DNA of 48,365 nt from CAMCYM01 sp964405405 (GTDB lineage Bacteria; Bacteroidota; Bacteroidia; Flavobacteriales_D; Sanyastnellaceae). Made by a program: the position numbers and the translations under genes. Shown piece after piece: positions 1-8,770 of this stretch (the first letter of the stretch is position 1; every line of letters starts with the position of its first letter). Location of the stretch: assembly GCA_964405405.1 (NCBI GenBank), contig CAYONT010000012.1:1-48365 (forward strand). The letters are read 5' to 3'. The notes beneath the pieces were generated by a model, which did not search any database, had not been told where the DNA came from, and saw only the letters and a program-made list of their open reading frames with translations.

Positions 1-138
1 CGGTTCCAAAAAACCGTAAGTCTCTGGCGCTGAATCCCCTGTGACCCGGCACCGGAATCCAGCTTGATGGACCGATATCACACCAGAATGTGCGCGCCCT
101 GCGCGCCACCTTTGTTGATTCCCCGCGGCAGAGCCACT
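1..138. other. Left edge, no recognisable gene
   Basis: No gene can be supported here. A reading frame from base 1 stops at 31-33 and could be the last ten codons of a gene outside the window, but nothing confirms it. A GC hairpin (GCGCGC-CCT-GCGCGC, about 92-106) resembles the hairpins of the array that follows. Confidence 0.4.
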
Positions 139-350
139 GGCATCTCTTGTCTCTCGTCTCGGCGCGAAGCGCCATGTTTCCGCGGCGAAGCCGCGGTGTC
201 TCGCGAGGCGAAGCCGAGCGGCATTTCCTATTTCCCATCTCCTATTTCGGCGCGAGGCGCCATGTTTCCGCGGCGCAGCCGAGCGGCATCTCCTATTTCC
301 TATCTCTTATTTCCTATCTCCGCGGCGCAGCCGCGGTGTTTCCACGCAGC
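139..350. repeat. Hairpin/linker repeat array A, after lhgO
   Basis: Alternating GC-rich inverted repeats and pyrimidine linkers on the plus strand. The hairpins include GGCGC-GAA-GCGCC at 161-173, CCGCGGC-GAA-GCCGCGG at 180-196, a GGCGC-GAG-GCGCC copy near 249-262 and a GCGGC-GCA-GCCGC copy near 331-343. The linkers are variants of CATCTCC, TATTTCC and CATTTCC. The array ends just before the stop codon of the minus-strand oxidase. In that gene's mRNA it therefore reads as purine linkers (GGARAT) followed by hairpins with UUC or UGC loops. The same family recurs at 14.75, 27.7, 29.4 and 29.8 kb. Confidence 0.8.
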
Positions 351-1655
351 TTACGCCTTCACCCGATCCGCCACGTAAGAACCGATGGCCAAGGAGGCCG
401 TGGCCGCAGGGGATGGAGCGTTGAGGACGTGGATATTTTCGCCTGCGGACACGATGCGGAAGTCGTCGCGGGTGTCTCCGTCTTGGGCGAGCAGTAGGGC
501 TCGGACGCCTGCGCGGCCCGGCTTGATGTCCGCATCGGTGAGGGAAGGGACGAGCCGTTGGAGGGTTTGGAGGAAGAGCCGCTTGGAGAAGGCGCGGCGG
601 TATTCGTCGATTCCGAAGCGCATGTTCTGGAGGAAGAGACGCCAAGTGCCGCTGTAGGTCAAGGCTTCCCAAGTGTCGCGCAGGTCGAAGTCCGTCTTGC
701 CGTACCCTTCTCGTTTGAAGGAGAAGACCGCGTTGGGACCGCATTCGACGCCACCGTGGACCATGCGGGTGAAGTGCACCCCGAGGAACGGGAAGTCGGG
801 GTTGGGGACGGGATAGATGAGGTTGCGAACCTTGTCGAGGGCGTGGGATTCCAGTTCGTAGTAGTCACCCCGGAACCCGACGACCCGCTCGGTGAGGTCC
901 ACGCCGTCGCGGCGGGCGAGGCGATCGGCTTGGAGCCCGCCGCAGACCACGAGGTGCCGGCAGGTGATGGACGATGCGGCGGCGAGCGTCTCGGGGACCG
1001 GGAAGGATTGGGAGGGGCGATCGCCATGGACGATGCCCGGCGTCGCCGCGAGGCGTGGCGTGGGGCGGACTTGGAGCCGCGTGAGTGCCCCCTCACGGAC
1101 GATGTCCACCACCTCGCGCTGGAGCAGGACCCTGCTTTCCGGTTGAATGCCACATGCGACCTGGGCCATGCGCTCCGTGGCCGTCCGGAAATCGATGATG
1201 CCCGTGCAGGGGACGTACAGGGCGTCCACCCCGGCACAGTGCGGCTCGATTTCACGCAGCTGGGCGGCGGAGATGCGTTCGAGCCCTTCGATTTGGTTTT
1301 CCAAACCCGTCCGGTAAATCTTCTCCAACCGGGGCACCTCCGACGCATCCACCGCCACCACGACCTTGCCACAGACATCGTGCGGGACCTTGTGTTCCCT
1401 GGCGAAGGCCACCAACTCCCGCCTCCCCTGCACGCAATTCGTTGCCTTCAACGAACCCGGCTTGTAATACAGCCCCGAGTGGATCACCCCGGAGTTGTTG
1501 CCCGTTTGGTGGTGGGCCAGCCCCCCCTCCTTCTCCACCAGCAAGAGCCGCCAGTCTGGATGCTGGCGCTGAATTTGGTAAAAAGTGGCTGCCCCCACGA
1601 TGCCCCCTCCGACGACCACCGCGTCGAAATGCGTCCCGGATTGATTTGCGTTCAT
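351..1655 (-). CDS. lhgO: L-2-hydroxyglutarate oxidase
   Basis: A 434-residue FAD-dependent oxidase of the DAO family that would oxidise L-2-hydroxyglutarate to 2-oxoglutarate. The N-terminal dinucleotide-binding motif GGGIVG is at residues 16-21. It is followed by the family block NNSGVIHSGLYY near residue 53 and, near the C-terminus, the GRAGVRA segment typical of LhgO/YgaF proteins. I chose the ATG at 1655 because it gives the normal family length and has a promoter-like box 6 nt upstream. The open frame continues far upstream only because GC-rich antisense sequence lacks stops. The gene diverges from the MFS gene and its 3' end abuts repeat array A. A related FAD oxidoreductase of the same family is the main alternative. 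Confidence 0.88.
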   Translation of the reverse strand: MNANQSGTHFDAVVVGGGIVGAATFYQIQRQHPDWRLLLVEKEGGLAHHQTGNNSGVIHSGLYYKPGSLKATNCVQGRRELVAFAREHKVPHDVCGKVVVAVDASEVPRLEKIYRTGLENQIEGLERISAAQLREIEPHCAGVDALYVPCTGIIDFRTATERMAQVACGIQPESRVLLQREVVDIVREGALTRLQVRPTPRLAATPGIVHGDRPSQSFPVPETLAAASSITCRHLVVCGGLQADRLARRDGVDLTERVVGFRGDYYELESHALDKVRNLIYPVPNPDFPFLGVHFTRMVHGGVECGPNAVFSFKREGYGKTDFDLRDTWEALTYSGTWRLFLQNMRFGIDEYRRAFSKRLFLQTLQRLVPSLTDADIKPGRAGVRALLLAQDGDTRDDFRIVSAGENIHVLNAPSPAATASLAIGSYVADRVKA

Positions 1656-1661
1656 TGCCGG

Positions 1662-1669
1662 CAAAATTA
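1662..1669 (-). promoter_or_regulatory. -7-like box TAATTTTG before lhgO
   Basis: An exact match to the Bacteroidota -7 consensus TAnnTTTG on the minus strand, 6 nt before the ATG at 1655. It predicts a very short or absent leader. Confidence 0.5.
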
Positions 1670-1689
1670 GGCGCTGGGGTCCGGGGACG

Positions 1690-1697
1690 TATATTCG
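1690..1697 (+). promoter_or_regulatory. -7-like box TATATTCG before the UMF1 transporter
   Basis: A one-mismatch variant (TTCG for TTTG) of the Bacteroidota -7 box, 6 nt before the ATG at 1704. The TTCG form also precedes holA, the HsdR_N gene, panB and the gene at 47704. Confidence 0.4.
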
Positions 1698-1703
1698 CCG
1701 TCC

Positions 1704-3044
1704 ATGAGCGCGAATCCTCTGGCCTTGGCCGGCCTTTCTGAAGGCCAAACCCGAAAAATCCAACGCGCCTGGACGATGTACGACTGGGCAAACAGCGTTT
1801 ACTCCCTCGTCATCACGACCGCCATTTTCCCCATCTTCTTCAACAACGTCACCACCCGGGAAGTGGACGGCCGGCAGATCGACACCGTTTCGTTTTGGGG
1901 CACCGAACTCCTGAACACCCAGCTCTACGCTTACGTCCTCGCCTCCTCCTTCCTCGTGGTCATCCTCCTGAGCCCCTTGCTCAGCGGGATGGCCGACTAC
2001 GCAGGCAAGAAGCGGTTCTTCATGCAGGTCTTCTGCTACCTCGGCAGCGCCTCCTGTGCGAGCATGTACTTCTTTGAACCCTCGAAGTTGGAGTGGAGCA
2101 TGTTGTCCCTGTTCTTGGCGAACATTGGGTTTTGGGGGAGTTTGGGCTTCTACAATGCCTTCCTCCCCGAAATCGCGCCCAGGTCGGAGCAAGACAGGCT
2201 TGGGGCCCGCGGGTACATCATGGGCTACCTCGGGAGCCTGCTGTTGCTGGTCATCTGCCTCGGGCTCATCCTGGGCGTGGGGCCACACATGACACGTTGG
2301 GCCTTCGTGTTGGTCGGGGTTTGGTGGGTCGCCTGGGCCCAATGGCCCTTCCGGTACCTGCCATCGAATCCTTACCACCACAAGCCGGAGGGCAACCTGC
2401 TGCTCCACGGATTCCAGGAACTGCGGGGCGTCGCGCGGGAGTTGCGGGGTCAACCGGTCCTGAAGCGTTACCTCCTCTCCTTCTTCATCCTGTCCATGGC
2501 CCTGCAGACCATCATGCTCATGGCCTCGTCCTTCGGCATCAAGGAGGTCCGACTTGCAAGCGACCAGCTCATTGTGGCCATCATCGCGGTCCAGTTGCTC
2601 GCCATCCCCGGGGCCTTCCTTGTGGCCCATTTGTCGGGACGTTGGGGCAACCTGCCCACCTTGATGGGCTGCATCGCTGTTTGGGTGGGTGTGTGCCTCT
2701 ATGCGTACTTCGGGGTGAAGTCGGTGGAGGGATTCTATGTGGCGGCGGGCGTCATCGGGTTCATGATGGGCGGAACCCAAAGCCTCAACCGGTCCACTTA
2801 CGCCAAGATGCTCCCCGATACCGAGGACCATGCCTCCTACTTCAGTTTCTACGAAGTGTTGGAAAAAGGGGGCCTCATCATCGGAATGTTCAGTTGGGGA
2901 TACATCGAAGGGTTCACCGGCTCGATGCGGGACAGCGTCTTGGTGCTCATCTTGTTTTTCGGGGCCGCCTTGGCCGTCCTGATGTGGGGCATGCGCAGCA
3001 AGGACCCCGCAGGCGATGGGCTGGCACGGAGTTTGGGGCATTGA
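1704..3044 (+). CDS. UMF1-family MFS transporter (Atg22-like)
   Basis: A 446-residue inner-membrane protein with about 12 hydrophobic segments. The signature YDWANSVY at residues 26-33, just before the first membrane segment, is diagnostic of the UMF1/Atg22-like branch of the major facilitator superfamily. A second conserved block, GGTQSLNRSTYAKMLP, lies in the C-terminal half and matches the MFS loop between TM8 and TM9. Eukaryotic Atg22 exports amino acids from vacuoles. Bacterial substrates are not known from sequence, so none is assigned. The ATG at 1704 is preceded by a -7-like box and the gene appears monocistronic. Confidence 0.85.
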   Translation: MSANPLALAGLSEGQTRKIQRAWTMYDWANSVYSLVITTAIFPIFFNNVTTREVDGRQIDTVSFWGTELLNTQLYAYVLASSFLVVILLSPLLSGMADYAGKKRFFMQVFCYLGSASCASMYFFEPSKLEWSMLSLFLANIGFWGSLGFYNAFLPEIAPRSEQDRLGARGYIMGYLGSLLLLVICLGLILGVGPHMTRWAFVLVGVWWVAWAQWPFRYLPSNPYHHKPEGNLLLHGFQELRGVARELRGQPVLKRYLLSFFILSMALQTIMLMASSFGIKEVRLASDQLIVAIIAVQLLAIPGAFLVAHLSGRWGNLPTLMGCIAVWVGVCLYAYFGVKSVEGFYVAAGVIGFMMGGTQSLNRSTYAKMLPDTEDHASYFSFYEVLEKGGLIIGMFSWGYIEGFTGSMRDSVLVLILFFGAALAVLMWGMRSKDPAGDGLARSLGH

Positions 3045-3140
3045 ACTTACATGGTTAACTTGGTCGCCGTCAAAGTCCGCTTCCGTCGGCCCCAAGGTCT
3101 GCGGTTGGGGGTGGGTACAAACACATTCATTGCATTGAAC

Positions 3141-4337
3141 ATGAACGAATTCAAATCGGTAGTTCGGGGCGGTTGGGCCCTGGTGTTGGGCCTGATGTTG
3201 GGGGGGGCAGCATTGCCCGTTTGGGGCCAGGACGAGGAAGCAGAAATCAACCTCGTTCCCAATGGCAGCTTCGAAGAAGCCGATGTGAAGCGACTCAAGG
3301 CGTACGGCGAGTTGGTGGCGTTGTGCAAACCTTGGCTCAGCCCGACCGCCGCGCAACCCGACCTCTACGGCACCGGCATGAAGTCGGAGAAGGTGAATGC
3401 CCCCAAGAACCTCTACGGCGTGCAAGAAGCCACCGATGGCAGCAACTACGCCGGCATCCGTGCGCTGAGCAAGGACGTGAAGTTGCCGCGCACCTACCTG
3501 CAGATCGCCTTGAGCGAGAAGCTGGAGGCAGGCCAAATGTATTGCGTCTCGTTCGACATCTCGTTCGCTGAAAACTCCCGCATGGCCTGCAACGACGTGG
3601 GGGTTGTGTTCAGTGACCGGAAATTGGCCCAAAACAACACGGGCTCCATCGTGCGGGACGTGGCGGTGCGGCACAGCACGAACAAGGTGTTGGAGTTCTC
3701 TGAAGGCTGGGAGTCCATTTGCGGCACGGTCATCGGTACGGGCACCGAGGCGTACCTCATCCTCGGTGGCTTCGGAAGCGACGCGGGCACCAAGACCACC
3801 AAGCCCAAGCGTCCGGCTGGCATCACGGGCACGCAGCTCAACCACGCCTACTATTATGTGGACAACATCCGGGTCTACCCCGTAACGGCGAAGAGCCAGT
3901 GCAGCTGCGGACAAGGCAACGAAGCGCGCTCGAGCATGGTTTACGGCGCATCCATCGTGCTGAACGACAACATGACGGATGAGGAAAAACTCAGTGTATC
4001 AGCCGTTTACTTCGGTTACTTGAAGCGGAATGCCACCTCGGCCGCAGACGAAACGGTGGCGCTTCTGGCGACCATTCTCAAGGCGCATCCGAGCTGGAAG
4101 TTGACGGTGGTGGGCTACACGGACGACGATGAATTCAACGAGGGCAAGGTGAATGCCCGCTACCAGGGTCTGGGGATGCAGCGAGCGGAGTTCATCCGGG
4201 AGGCGCTGATCCAGCAGGGCATCGGGGCGGACCGGTTGACAGTGGAGAGCCGGGAAAACGCGGATCCTGCGTCGACCCGGGATACAGAAATCAGCCGCGC
4301 CCAGAACCGTCGGGTCACGTTCACGCTCGTCAAGTAA
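3141..4337 (+). CDS. OmpA-like outer-membrane/periplasmic protein, first of a tandem pair
   Basis: 398 residues from the ATG at 3141. The N-terminus has a hydrophobic signal segment ending near VWGQ (residues 25-30); starting at 3051 instead would bury it. Mature residues 35-250 begin with NLVPNGSFEE, the usual opening of carbohydrate-binding-like beta-sandwich domains (DUF642/PKD-like), and contain several cysteines. The C-terminal ~130 residues form an OmpA-like peptidoglycan-binding domain, seen as VVGYTDDD, a run around GMQRAEFIREAL and a final AQNRRVTF. Six bases separate it from a paralogue of the same architecture, so the two are probably co-transcribed. A role anchoring the envelope to peptidoglycan is inferred from the domain. 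Confidence 0.8.
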   Translation: MNEFKSVVRGGWALVLGLMLGGAALPVWGQDEEAEINLVPNGSFEEADVKRLKAYGELVALCKPWLSPTAAQPDLYGTGMKSEKVNAPKNLYGVQEATDGSNYAGIRALSKDVKLPRTYLQIALSEKLEAGQMYCVSFDISFAENSRMACNDVGVVFSDRKLAQNNTGSIVRDVAVRHSTNKVLEFSEGWESICGTVIGTGTEAYLILGGFGSDAGTKTTKPKRPAGITGTQLNHAYYYVDNIRVYPVTAKSQCSCGQGNEARSSMVYGASIVLNDNMTDEEKLSVSAVYFGYLKRNATSAADETVALLATILKAHPSWKLTVVGYTDDDEFNEGKVNARYQGLGMQRAEFIREALIQQGIGADRLTVESRENADPASTRDTEISRAQNRRVTFTLVK

Positions 4338-4343
4338 GGCACT

Positions 4344-5546
4344 TTGCAGGGGGAGCTGGGGGTGGCCAGGGTCCTGCGCCGGGGAGGGTGGCTGCGCCGG
4401 GGAGGCTGGCTGGTGGTGCTGGGCGTACTCCTGGTGGCGCCCGCGGGACCGGCCTTGAGCCAGGGAGGGACGGCAAGGGTCAACCTCGTGGCGAATGGCG
4501 GCTTCGAGGAGCGAAGCTGGTGCCCCGCGCAGTACAACACGTCGGAGCTACGGACGCTCAAAAACTGGACGCAACCGGGAGCGGCTACGCCCGACCACTT
4601 TGATGCCTGCGGGTCGGATGCCGGCGTGCCGAGGAACACCTTCGGGCAGCAGGATGCCTTGGTGGGACAGGCTTATGCCGGTCTGGTGGTGCACAGCGAT
4701 TCGAAAAGGGAGTACCGGGAGTACCTGCAGGCGCCGCTGACGCGCCCGCTTCGGCGGGGAGAGTGGGTCTGCGTGTCGTGGTGGGTGTCGGTGGCTGAGG
4801 AGGGGCGCCTGGTGTGCGATGGCATGGGGGCGTATTTGTCGGAGAAACCGGTGGGTCAGAAGGGGGAGCACCGCATCGAGGTGCAACCGCAGGTCGACAA
4901 CCCCCGGCTCCACATGCTCAGCGATGTGCACAGTTGGATCAAGCTGAGCGATGCGGTGCAGGCGGGGGGCGGGGAGGCTTGGATCACGTTGGGGAACTTC
5001 CGGCCGCCCGCCTCTCTGGTGCTGTTGGAGCGGGCCGGAACCTCGGTCACGGCGAGCAACTGGGCGTACCTGTATGTCGACGAGGTGTCGGTGGAACCGG
5101 TGTCGGGGCCCGAGGCCTGTTCGTGCCTGAATGACCAGTACCGTGCCGAGGTGACCGATCCGCCCTGGGAGGTCTACCTCGTGGAACGCTGGGACCCGGA
5201 GGCCGTGCTCTTCGACTTCGACCAGTCTGTGCTGGACGAGCAAGCCCGGCTCCAGTTGGACGAAGTCGCCCAGCGGATGCGCCACAACCCCTTCCTGTCC
5301 ATCGAAGTGAACGGCCATACGGACATCGTAGGCCCGGACGGGTACAACCTGGAATTGAGCGAACGCAGGGCTCGGGCCGTGATGCAGTACCTCACCGACC
5401 AGGGCGTGGCGCCTGGGAGAATGGATTTGGCCTACCACGGGAGCCGAATGCCCGCTGCGGACAACGAAACGCCCGACGGTCGCAGGCAAAACCGGCGCGT
5501 AGAATTCGAGGTGCTGGAACATGCGTTCCTGCCCCACAAGCCTTGA
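4344..5546 (+). CDS. OmpA-like outer-membrane/periplasmic protein, second of a tandem pair
   Basis: About 400 residues with the same plan as its upstream neighbour: a signal segment (VVLGVLLVAPAGPALSQ), an N-terminal domain opening with NLVANGGFEE, then an OmpA C-terminal domain. The OmpA domain is more canonical than in the first copy, with VLFDFDQSVLDEQA, EVNGHTD, NLELSERRA and a final RRQNRRVEFEV. No ATG lies near the start. TTG at 4344 gives the longest frame and GTG at 4362 is equally possible. The pair looks like an old tandem duplication, because the N-terminal domains have diverged while their opening motif is kept. Likely a peptidoglycan-associated envelope protein. Confidence 0.78.
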   Translation: MQGELGVARVLRRGGWLRRGGWLVVLGVLLVAPAGPALSQGGTARVNLVANGGFEERSWCPAQYNTSELRTLKNWTQPGAATPDHFDACGSDAGVPRNTFGQQDALVGQAYAGLVVHSDSKREYREYLQAPLTRPLRRGEWVCVSWWVSVAEEGRLVCDGMGAYLSEKPVGQKGEHRIEVQPQVDNPRLHMLSDVHSWIKLSDAVQAGGGEAWITLGNFRPPASLVLLERAGTSVTASNWAYLYVDEVSVEPVSGPEACSCLNDQYRAEVTDPPWEVYLVERWDPEAVLFDFDQSVLDEQARLQLDEVAQRMRHNPFLSIEVNGHTDIVGPDGYNLELSERRARAVMQYLTDQGVAPGRMDLAYHGSRMPAADNETPDGRRQNRRVEFEVLEHAFLPHKP

Positions 5547-5576
5547 GCGGGTCTACAACGCGGGGGGCGCCGGAGG

Positions 5577-6596
5577 TCAGTGCAGGATCTTGAACACGGC
5601 TTCGCGGAGCAGCACGCCGTCGGACAGCGAGACGTTTTGCTGGCCCTTGGAACGACGGTCTGCCTCGCGCAGGTAGCCAAAGATGCGGCCCAACTTGGCG
5701 GGTGGGTAGTGGCGGGCGGCAGCGGCGTACTGCTTGACCGCGAAGGGCGCGCACTTGAGCGCGGCAGCGGCGGCGGCGGCATCGCCCGGGTTCTTGAGCC
5801 CGTGGTAGATGAAGACCTTGGCGAAGAAGGAGGAGAGCAACGGGGCCACCATGGCGATGGGGTGGTCCTTGGGGTTTGCTTCGAAGTACTGTACGATGCG
5901 GTTTGCGCGCATCACATCCTTCTCTGCCAGAGCGTTCTGGAGTTCAAACACGTTGTAGTCCTTGGAGATGCCGATGTGTTCCTCGATGTGGGCGGGCGTG
6001 ATGCGGGTGCCAGCGGGTAGGAGGATGGACAGCTTGGTCAGCTCGTTCATGACCTTGGACAGGTCGTTGCCGAGGTGTTCGGCCAGCAGGGTAGCGGAGG
6101 GACCGTCGATTTTCAGGCCCACCTCCCCCACGGCTTCCGAAATCCAGGCCGGGAGTTTGTAGTCCCGCACCTTTTCACTGAGGAACAGGAGGCCGTGCTG
6201 GCTCATCGCCTTGACGGCCTTCAGCCGCCCGTCCGCCTTCTTGCCCTTGAAGCAGAAACACAGAACCGTCGAGCGGACCGGCGCGGTGGCGTACGCCTCG
6301 AGTTGGGCGAGTTCGGTGGTGCGCCGCCAGGCGGCCAAATCCTGGGCCTCCCGCACCATCACCAACTGACGGTCCGACATCATGGGATACCGTCGGGCGG
6401 CATCGAGGATGGCATCGAGGTCGGCATCGCGGCCGTAGAAGATGGACTGGTTGAAGTCGCGCAGGCCCGGGTCCACCACAGATTCCTCCAGGGCACGGCC
6501 GATGAGGTCGATGAAATAGGGTTCCTCCCCGTGTAGAAAGTACATGGGTTGGAACTGGCCGGCGCGGATTTCCCGCAGGATTTGGCGGTGCGGCAT
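5577..6596 (-). CDS. holA: DNA polymerase III, delta subunit
   Basis: 339 residues, normal for HolA, the clamp-loader subunit that opens the beta sliding clamp. The N-terminus PMYFLHGEEPYFIDLI is the degenerate AAA+ nucleotide-binding region without a functional Walker A. Further blocks typical of Bacteroidota HolA are DLSKVMNELTKL, followed by an EEHIGISKDYNVFELQNAL segment. The ATG at 6596 is chosen because it matches the family start and lies 5 nt after a -7-like box. The gene diverges from the HsdR_N-type gene, an arrangement often seen in this phylum. Confidence 0.93.
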   Translation of the reverse strand: MPHRQILREIRAGQFQPMYFLHGEEPYFIDLIGRALEESVVDPGLRDFNQSIFYGRDADLDAILDAARRYPMMSDRQLVMVREAQDLAAWRRTTELAQLEAYATAPVRSTVLCFCFKGKKADGRLKAVKAMSQHGLLFLSEKVRDYKLPAWISEAVGEVGLKIDGPSATLLAEHLGNDLSKVMNELTKLSILLPAGTRITPAHIEEHIGISKDYNVFELQNALAEKDVMRANRIVQYFEANPKDHPIAMVAPLLSSFFAKVFIYHGLKNPGDAAAAAAALKCAPFAVKQYAAAARHYPPAKLGRIFGYLREADRRSKGQQNVSLSDGVLLREAVFKILH

Positions 6597-6601
6597 GGTC
6601 G

Positions 6602-6622
6602 CGAAGATAGCCGTTAACTTCG
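6602..6622. promoter_or_regulatory. Divergent -7-like boxes between holA and the HsdR_N gene
   Basis: Two boxes of the TAnnTTCG form sit back to back: TATCTTCG on the minus strand (6602-6609) facing holA and TAACTTCG on the plus strand (6615-6622) facing the HsdR_N gene. Only 33 bp separate the two start codons, so the promoters would overlap and both leaders would be near zero length. Confidence 0.4.
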
Positions 6623-6629
6623 CAGGCGC

Positions 6630-7097
6630 ATGGACGATTCCTCCCTTCCTTCCGCGGCGGCTGGGTTCCCGGTACTTCGGTTGCCGCCGGCCGACCTCGT
6701 GGTGCGGGACGGAGCGGTTCTGTGCCTGGCGCGCAAGCGCTTCGTTCAGCTGGAGCCGGAGGAGTGGGTGCGCCAGCATTGGTTGGCGTACCTGATGGGC
6801 CTGGGGTACCCGGCGGGCGGCATGTCCGTGGAGCACACCTTGGCCCTGAACGACCAGGGGCTGCGGGCGGATTTGGTGTGCCATGATCGCCAGGGCCGGC
6901 CCCGGTTGCTCGCGGAGTTCAAGGCGCCGAACATCCGGTTGGACCAGGCCGTTCTAGACCAAACCCTGACCTACAACCTGTCCATCTGCGCCCCCTTGGT
7001 GCTCATCTCCAACGGGATGTCCCACCATGCCTACCGGCTCCCGGACCCCGGGGGGGAGGCGGCACCCTTGACGGGAATTCCGGTCTTTGCGGATTGA
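6630..7097 (+). CDS. HsdR N-terminal-like nuclease-fold protein
   Basis: 155 residues matching the stand-alone type I restriction enzyme R N-terminal domain family (HSDR_N). The PD-(D/E)XK core is visible as RADLVCHD followed by LAEFKAPN, which supply the Asp and the E-x-K. A preceding block around VRQHWLAYLMGLGYP is typical of the family. No HsdM or HsdS gene is nearby, so this is not a restriction system. The protein is a common neighbour of holA in Bacteroidota and its function is unknown. Starts at the ATG at 6630. Confidence 0.8.
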   Translation: MDDSSLPSAAAGFPVLRLPPADLVVRDGAVLCLARKRFVQLEPEEWVRQHWLAYLMGLGYPAGGMSVEHTLALNDQGLRADLVCHDRQGRPRLLAEFKAPNIRLDQAVLDQTLTYNLSICAPLVLISNGMSHHAYRLPDPGGEAAPLTGIPVFAD

Positions 7098-7122
7098 AGT
7101 CGATGCGTGCGGGTGAATGCGC

Positions 7123-7130
7123 TATTTTTG
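7123..7130 (+). promoter_or_regulatory. -7 box TATTTTTG before the DUF5606 gene
   Basis: An exact TAnnTTTG match that leaves a short conventional leader (18 nt) before the ATG at 7149. No well-spaced TTG -33 element is evident. Confidence 0.5.
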
Positions 7131-7148
7131 ACGCCGAATTTGGCCTAC

Positions 7149-7787
7149 ATGATCATTCAGGAAATTATCGCCATCGCTGGCAAACCAGGGCTCTACCGGG
7201 TCATCAACAACGGACGCAGCAACTTGATTGTCGAATCCCTTGGGGACGGTAAAAAGATGGGTATTCCCGCCACCAGCCGGGTGAGCAGCCTCGGGGACAT
7301 CACGATGTACACCACCGGAGAGGACATCCTCCTGCGCGATGTGCTCAACCGGATGCACGCCCACACGGGTGGGGCCCCAGGGGTCAGCCACAAGGCCCAA
7401 CCAGGGGAAATCCGTGCTTTCATCGACGGCATCGTCCCCGAATTGGACCACGACCGGGTGTACAACTCGGACCTGAAGAAGTTGGTGCAGTGGTTCAACG
7501 CCCTGGTCGACTATCCGAATGCGTTCCCGTTGGAATCCCGGCAGGATGAGGCGGAAGCTGAGGACGACGCCGGGGTTTCGGCAGAAGGGGAAGCGGCTGC
7601 GGAATCGGCCTCAGCGGCCGGGGAGCCGAAGGCGGCCAAGGCGGCCAAGGCGAAGGCGGCAGGCAAGCCCGCTGCGAAGGCGACCCCGACCAAGGGTGCA
7701 GCCCCCGCGAAGGGCGGCTCGAAGGCTGGAGCGAAGGCCTCGGCACCGCCCCGCAAAACGACTTCCACCCCGCGCAAAGCGGGCTAA
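7149..7787 (+). CDS. DUF5606 family protein with Ala/Lys-rich tail
   Basis: 212 residues from the ATG at 7149. The upstream GTG at 7107 would put the promoter box inside the gene. The first ~140 residues match the Bacteroidota-specific DUF5606 family: a start IIQEIIAIAGKPGLYRV, then a run ending in LRDVLNRM, then YNSDLKKLVQWFN. The last ~75 residues are first acidic and Ala-rich, then Lys/Ala/Pro-rich like a histone H1-type tail (repeats of KAAK, AKAT, APAKG). That tail suggests nucleic-acid contact but proves nothing. Function unknown. The dehydrogenase gene follows after 13 bases. Confidence 0.8.
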   Translation: MIIQEIIAIAGKPGLYRVINNGRSNLIVESLGDGKKMGIPATSRVSSLGDITMYTTGEDILLRDVLNRMHAHTGGAPGVSHKAQPGEIRAFIDGIVPELDHDRVYNSDLKKLVQWFNALVDYPNAFPLESRQDEAEAEDDAGVSAEGEAAAESASAAGEPKAAKAAKAKAAGKPAAKATPTKGAAPAKGGSKAGAKASAPPRKTTSTPRKAG

Positions 7788-7800
7788 CCCCTCACCTGCC

Positions 7801-8688
7801 ATGCAACGCGTCTCTGTCATTGGTGCCGGTACCATGGGCAACGGCATCGCCCATGTCTTCGCCCAGCTGGGTTCCCAGGTCACCCTGATCGATGTCTCCC
7901 AGCCAGCCCTGGACCGGGCGCTGGCGACGGTCGCCAAGAACCTCGACCGGATGGTCGCCAAGGGGAGCCTCACGGAGGAAGACAAGGCGGCCACGCTCGG
8001 ACGCATCGCCACGGCGACCGACCTCGCCACCGGCGTGGCGGCGGCGGACCTGGTGGTGGAAGCGGCCACCGAGCGACTGGACCTCAAGCTCGACCTCTTC
8101 CGCCAAATCGACGCGGCTGCCCCGGCGCACTGCATCCTCGCTTCCAACACCTCCTCGATCTCCATCACGACCATCGCCGCCGCCACCCAGCGCCCGGCCC
8201 AGGTCATCGGGATGCACTTCATGAACCCGGTTCCCGTGATGAAGCTCGTCGAGGTCATCCGGGGTTACAGTACCTCGGACGAGGTATGCGCCCAGGTCAT
8301 GGCCTGGAGCCAAGCGCTGGGCAAGGAACCCGTCGAGGTGAACGATTACCCCGGCTTCGTGGCGAACCGCATCCTGATGCCCATGATCAATGAGGCCATC
8401 ATCACCCTCAACGAAGGGGTGGCCGATGTGGCCGCCATCGACGCCGTCATGCGGATGGGCATGGCCCACCCCATGGGACCGCTGCAGCTCGCCGATTTCA
8501 TCGGGTTGGACGTGTGCCTGAGCATCCTGCGCGTGCTGCACGACGGCCTGGGCCAGGCCAAATACGCCCCCTGTCCCCTGCTGGTGAACATGGTCACGGC
8601 AGGCAAACTGGGCGCCAAGTCCGGAGAGGGCTTCTACCTGCACACCCCCGGATCGAAGGAGTTGAAGGTGTCTCCACGCTTCGCTTGA
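7801..8688 (+). CDS. 3-hydroxybutyryl-CoA dehydrogenase
   Basis: 295 residues, usual for short 3-hydroxyacyl-CoA dehydrogenases that oxidise 3-hydroxyacyl-CoA with NAD(P) (Hbd/PaaH type). The Rossmann motif GAGTMGNGIAH starts at residue 8. The catalytic region is present as SNTSSISIT, then GMHFMNPVPVMKLVEV (catalytic His), then NDYPGFVANRI. The C-terminal domain carries GMAHPMGPLQLADFIGLD and GAKSGEGFY. A fatty-acid or butanoate pathway role fits the acyl-CoA ligase that follows. The ATG at 7801 follows DUF5606 closely, so the two may be co-transcribed. Confidence 0.92.
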   Translation: MQRVSVIGAGTMGNGIAHVFAQLGSQVTLIDVSQPALDRALATVAKNLDRMVAKGSLTEEDKAATLGRIATATDLATGVAAADLVVEAATERLDLKLDLFRQIDAAAPAHCILASNTSSISITTIAAATQRPAQVIGMHFMNPVPVMKLVEVIRGYSTSDEVCAQVMAWSQALGKEPVEVNDYPGFVANRILMPMINEAIITLNEGVADVAAIDAVMRMGMAHPMGPLQLADFIGLDVCLSILRVLHDGLGQAKYAPCPLLVNMVTAGKLGAKSGEGFYLHTPGSKELKVSPRFA

Positions 8689-8770
8689 GGCCCCGGATGG
8701 GAAAAGGCGTGGCGGGGAGGGTGAATTGTGCTTAATTTGGCCCGAAAACCTCCACTTTTCCATCCTGAAA

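Noticed and set aside
351..3914. A 1187-codon open frame on the minus strand
   Set aside because: Only the 351-1655 part has family signatures. The rest is antisense to the MFS and OmpA-like genes and is open because GC-rich third positions avoid stops.
6630..7097. A type I restriction-modification locus
   Set aside because: Only an HsdR N-terminal-like domain is present; no helicase part, HsdM or HsdS is nearby.
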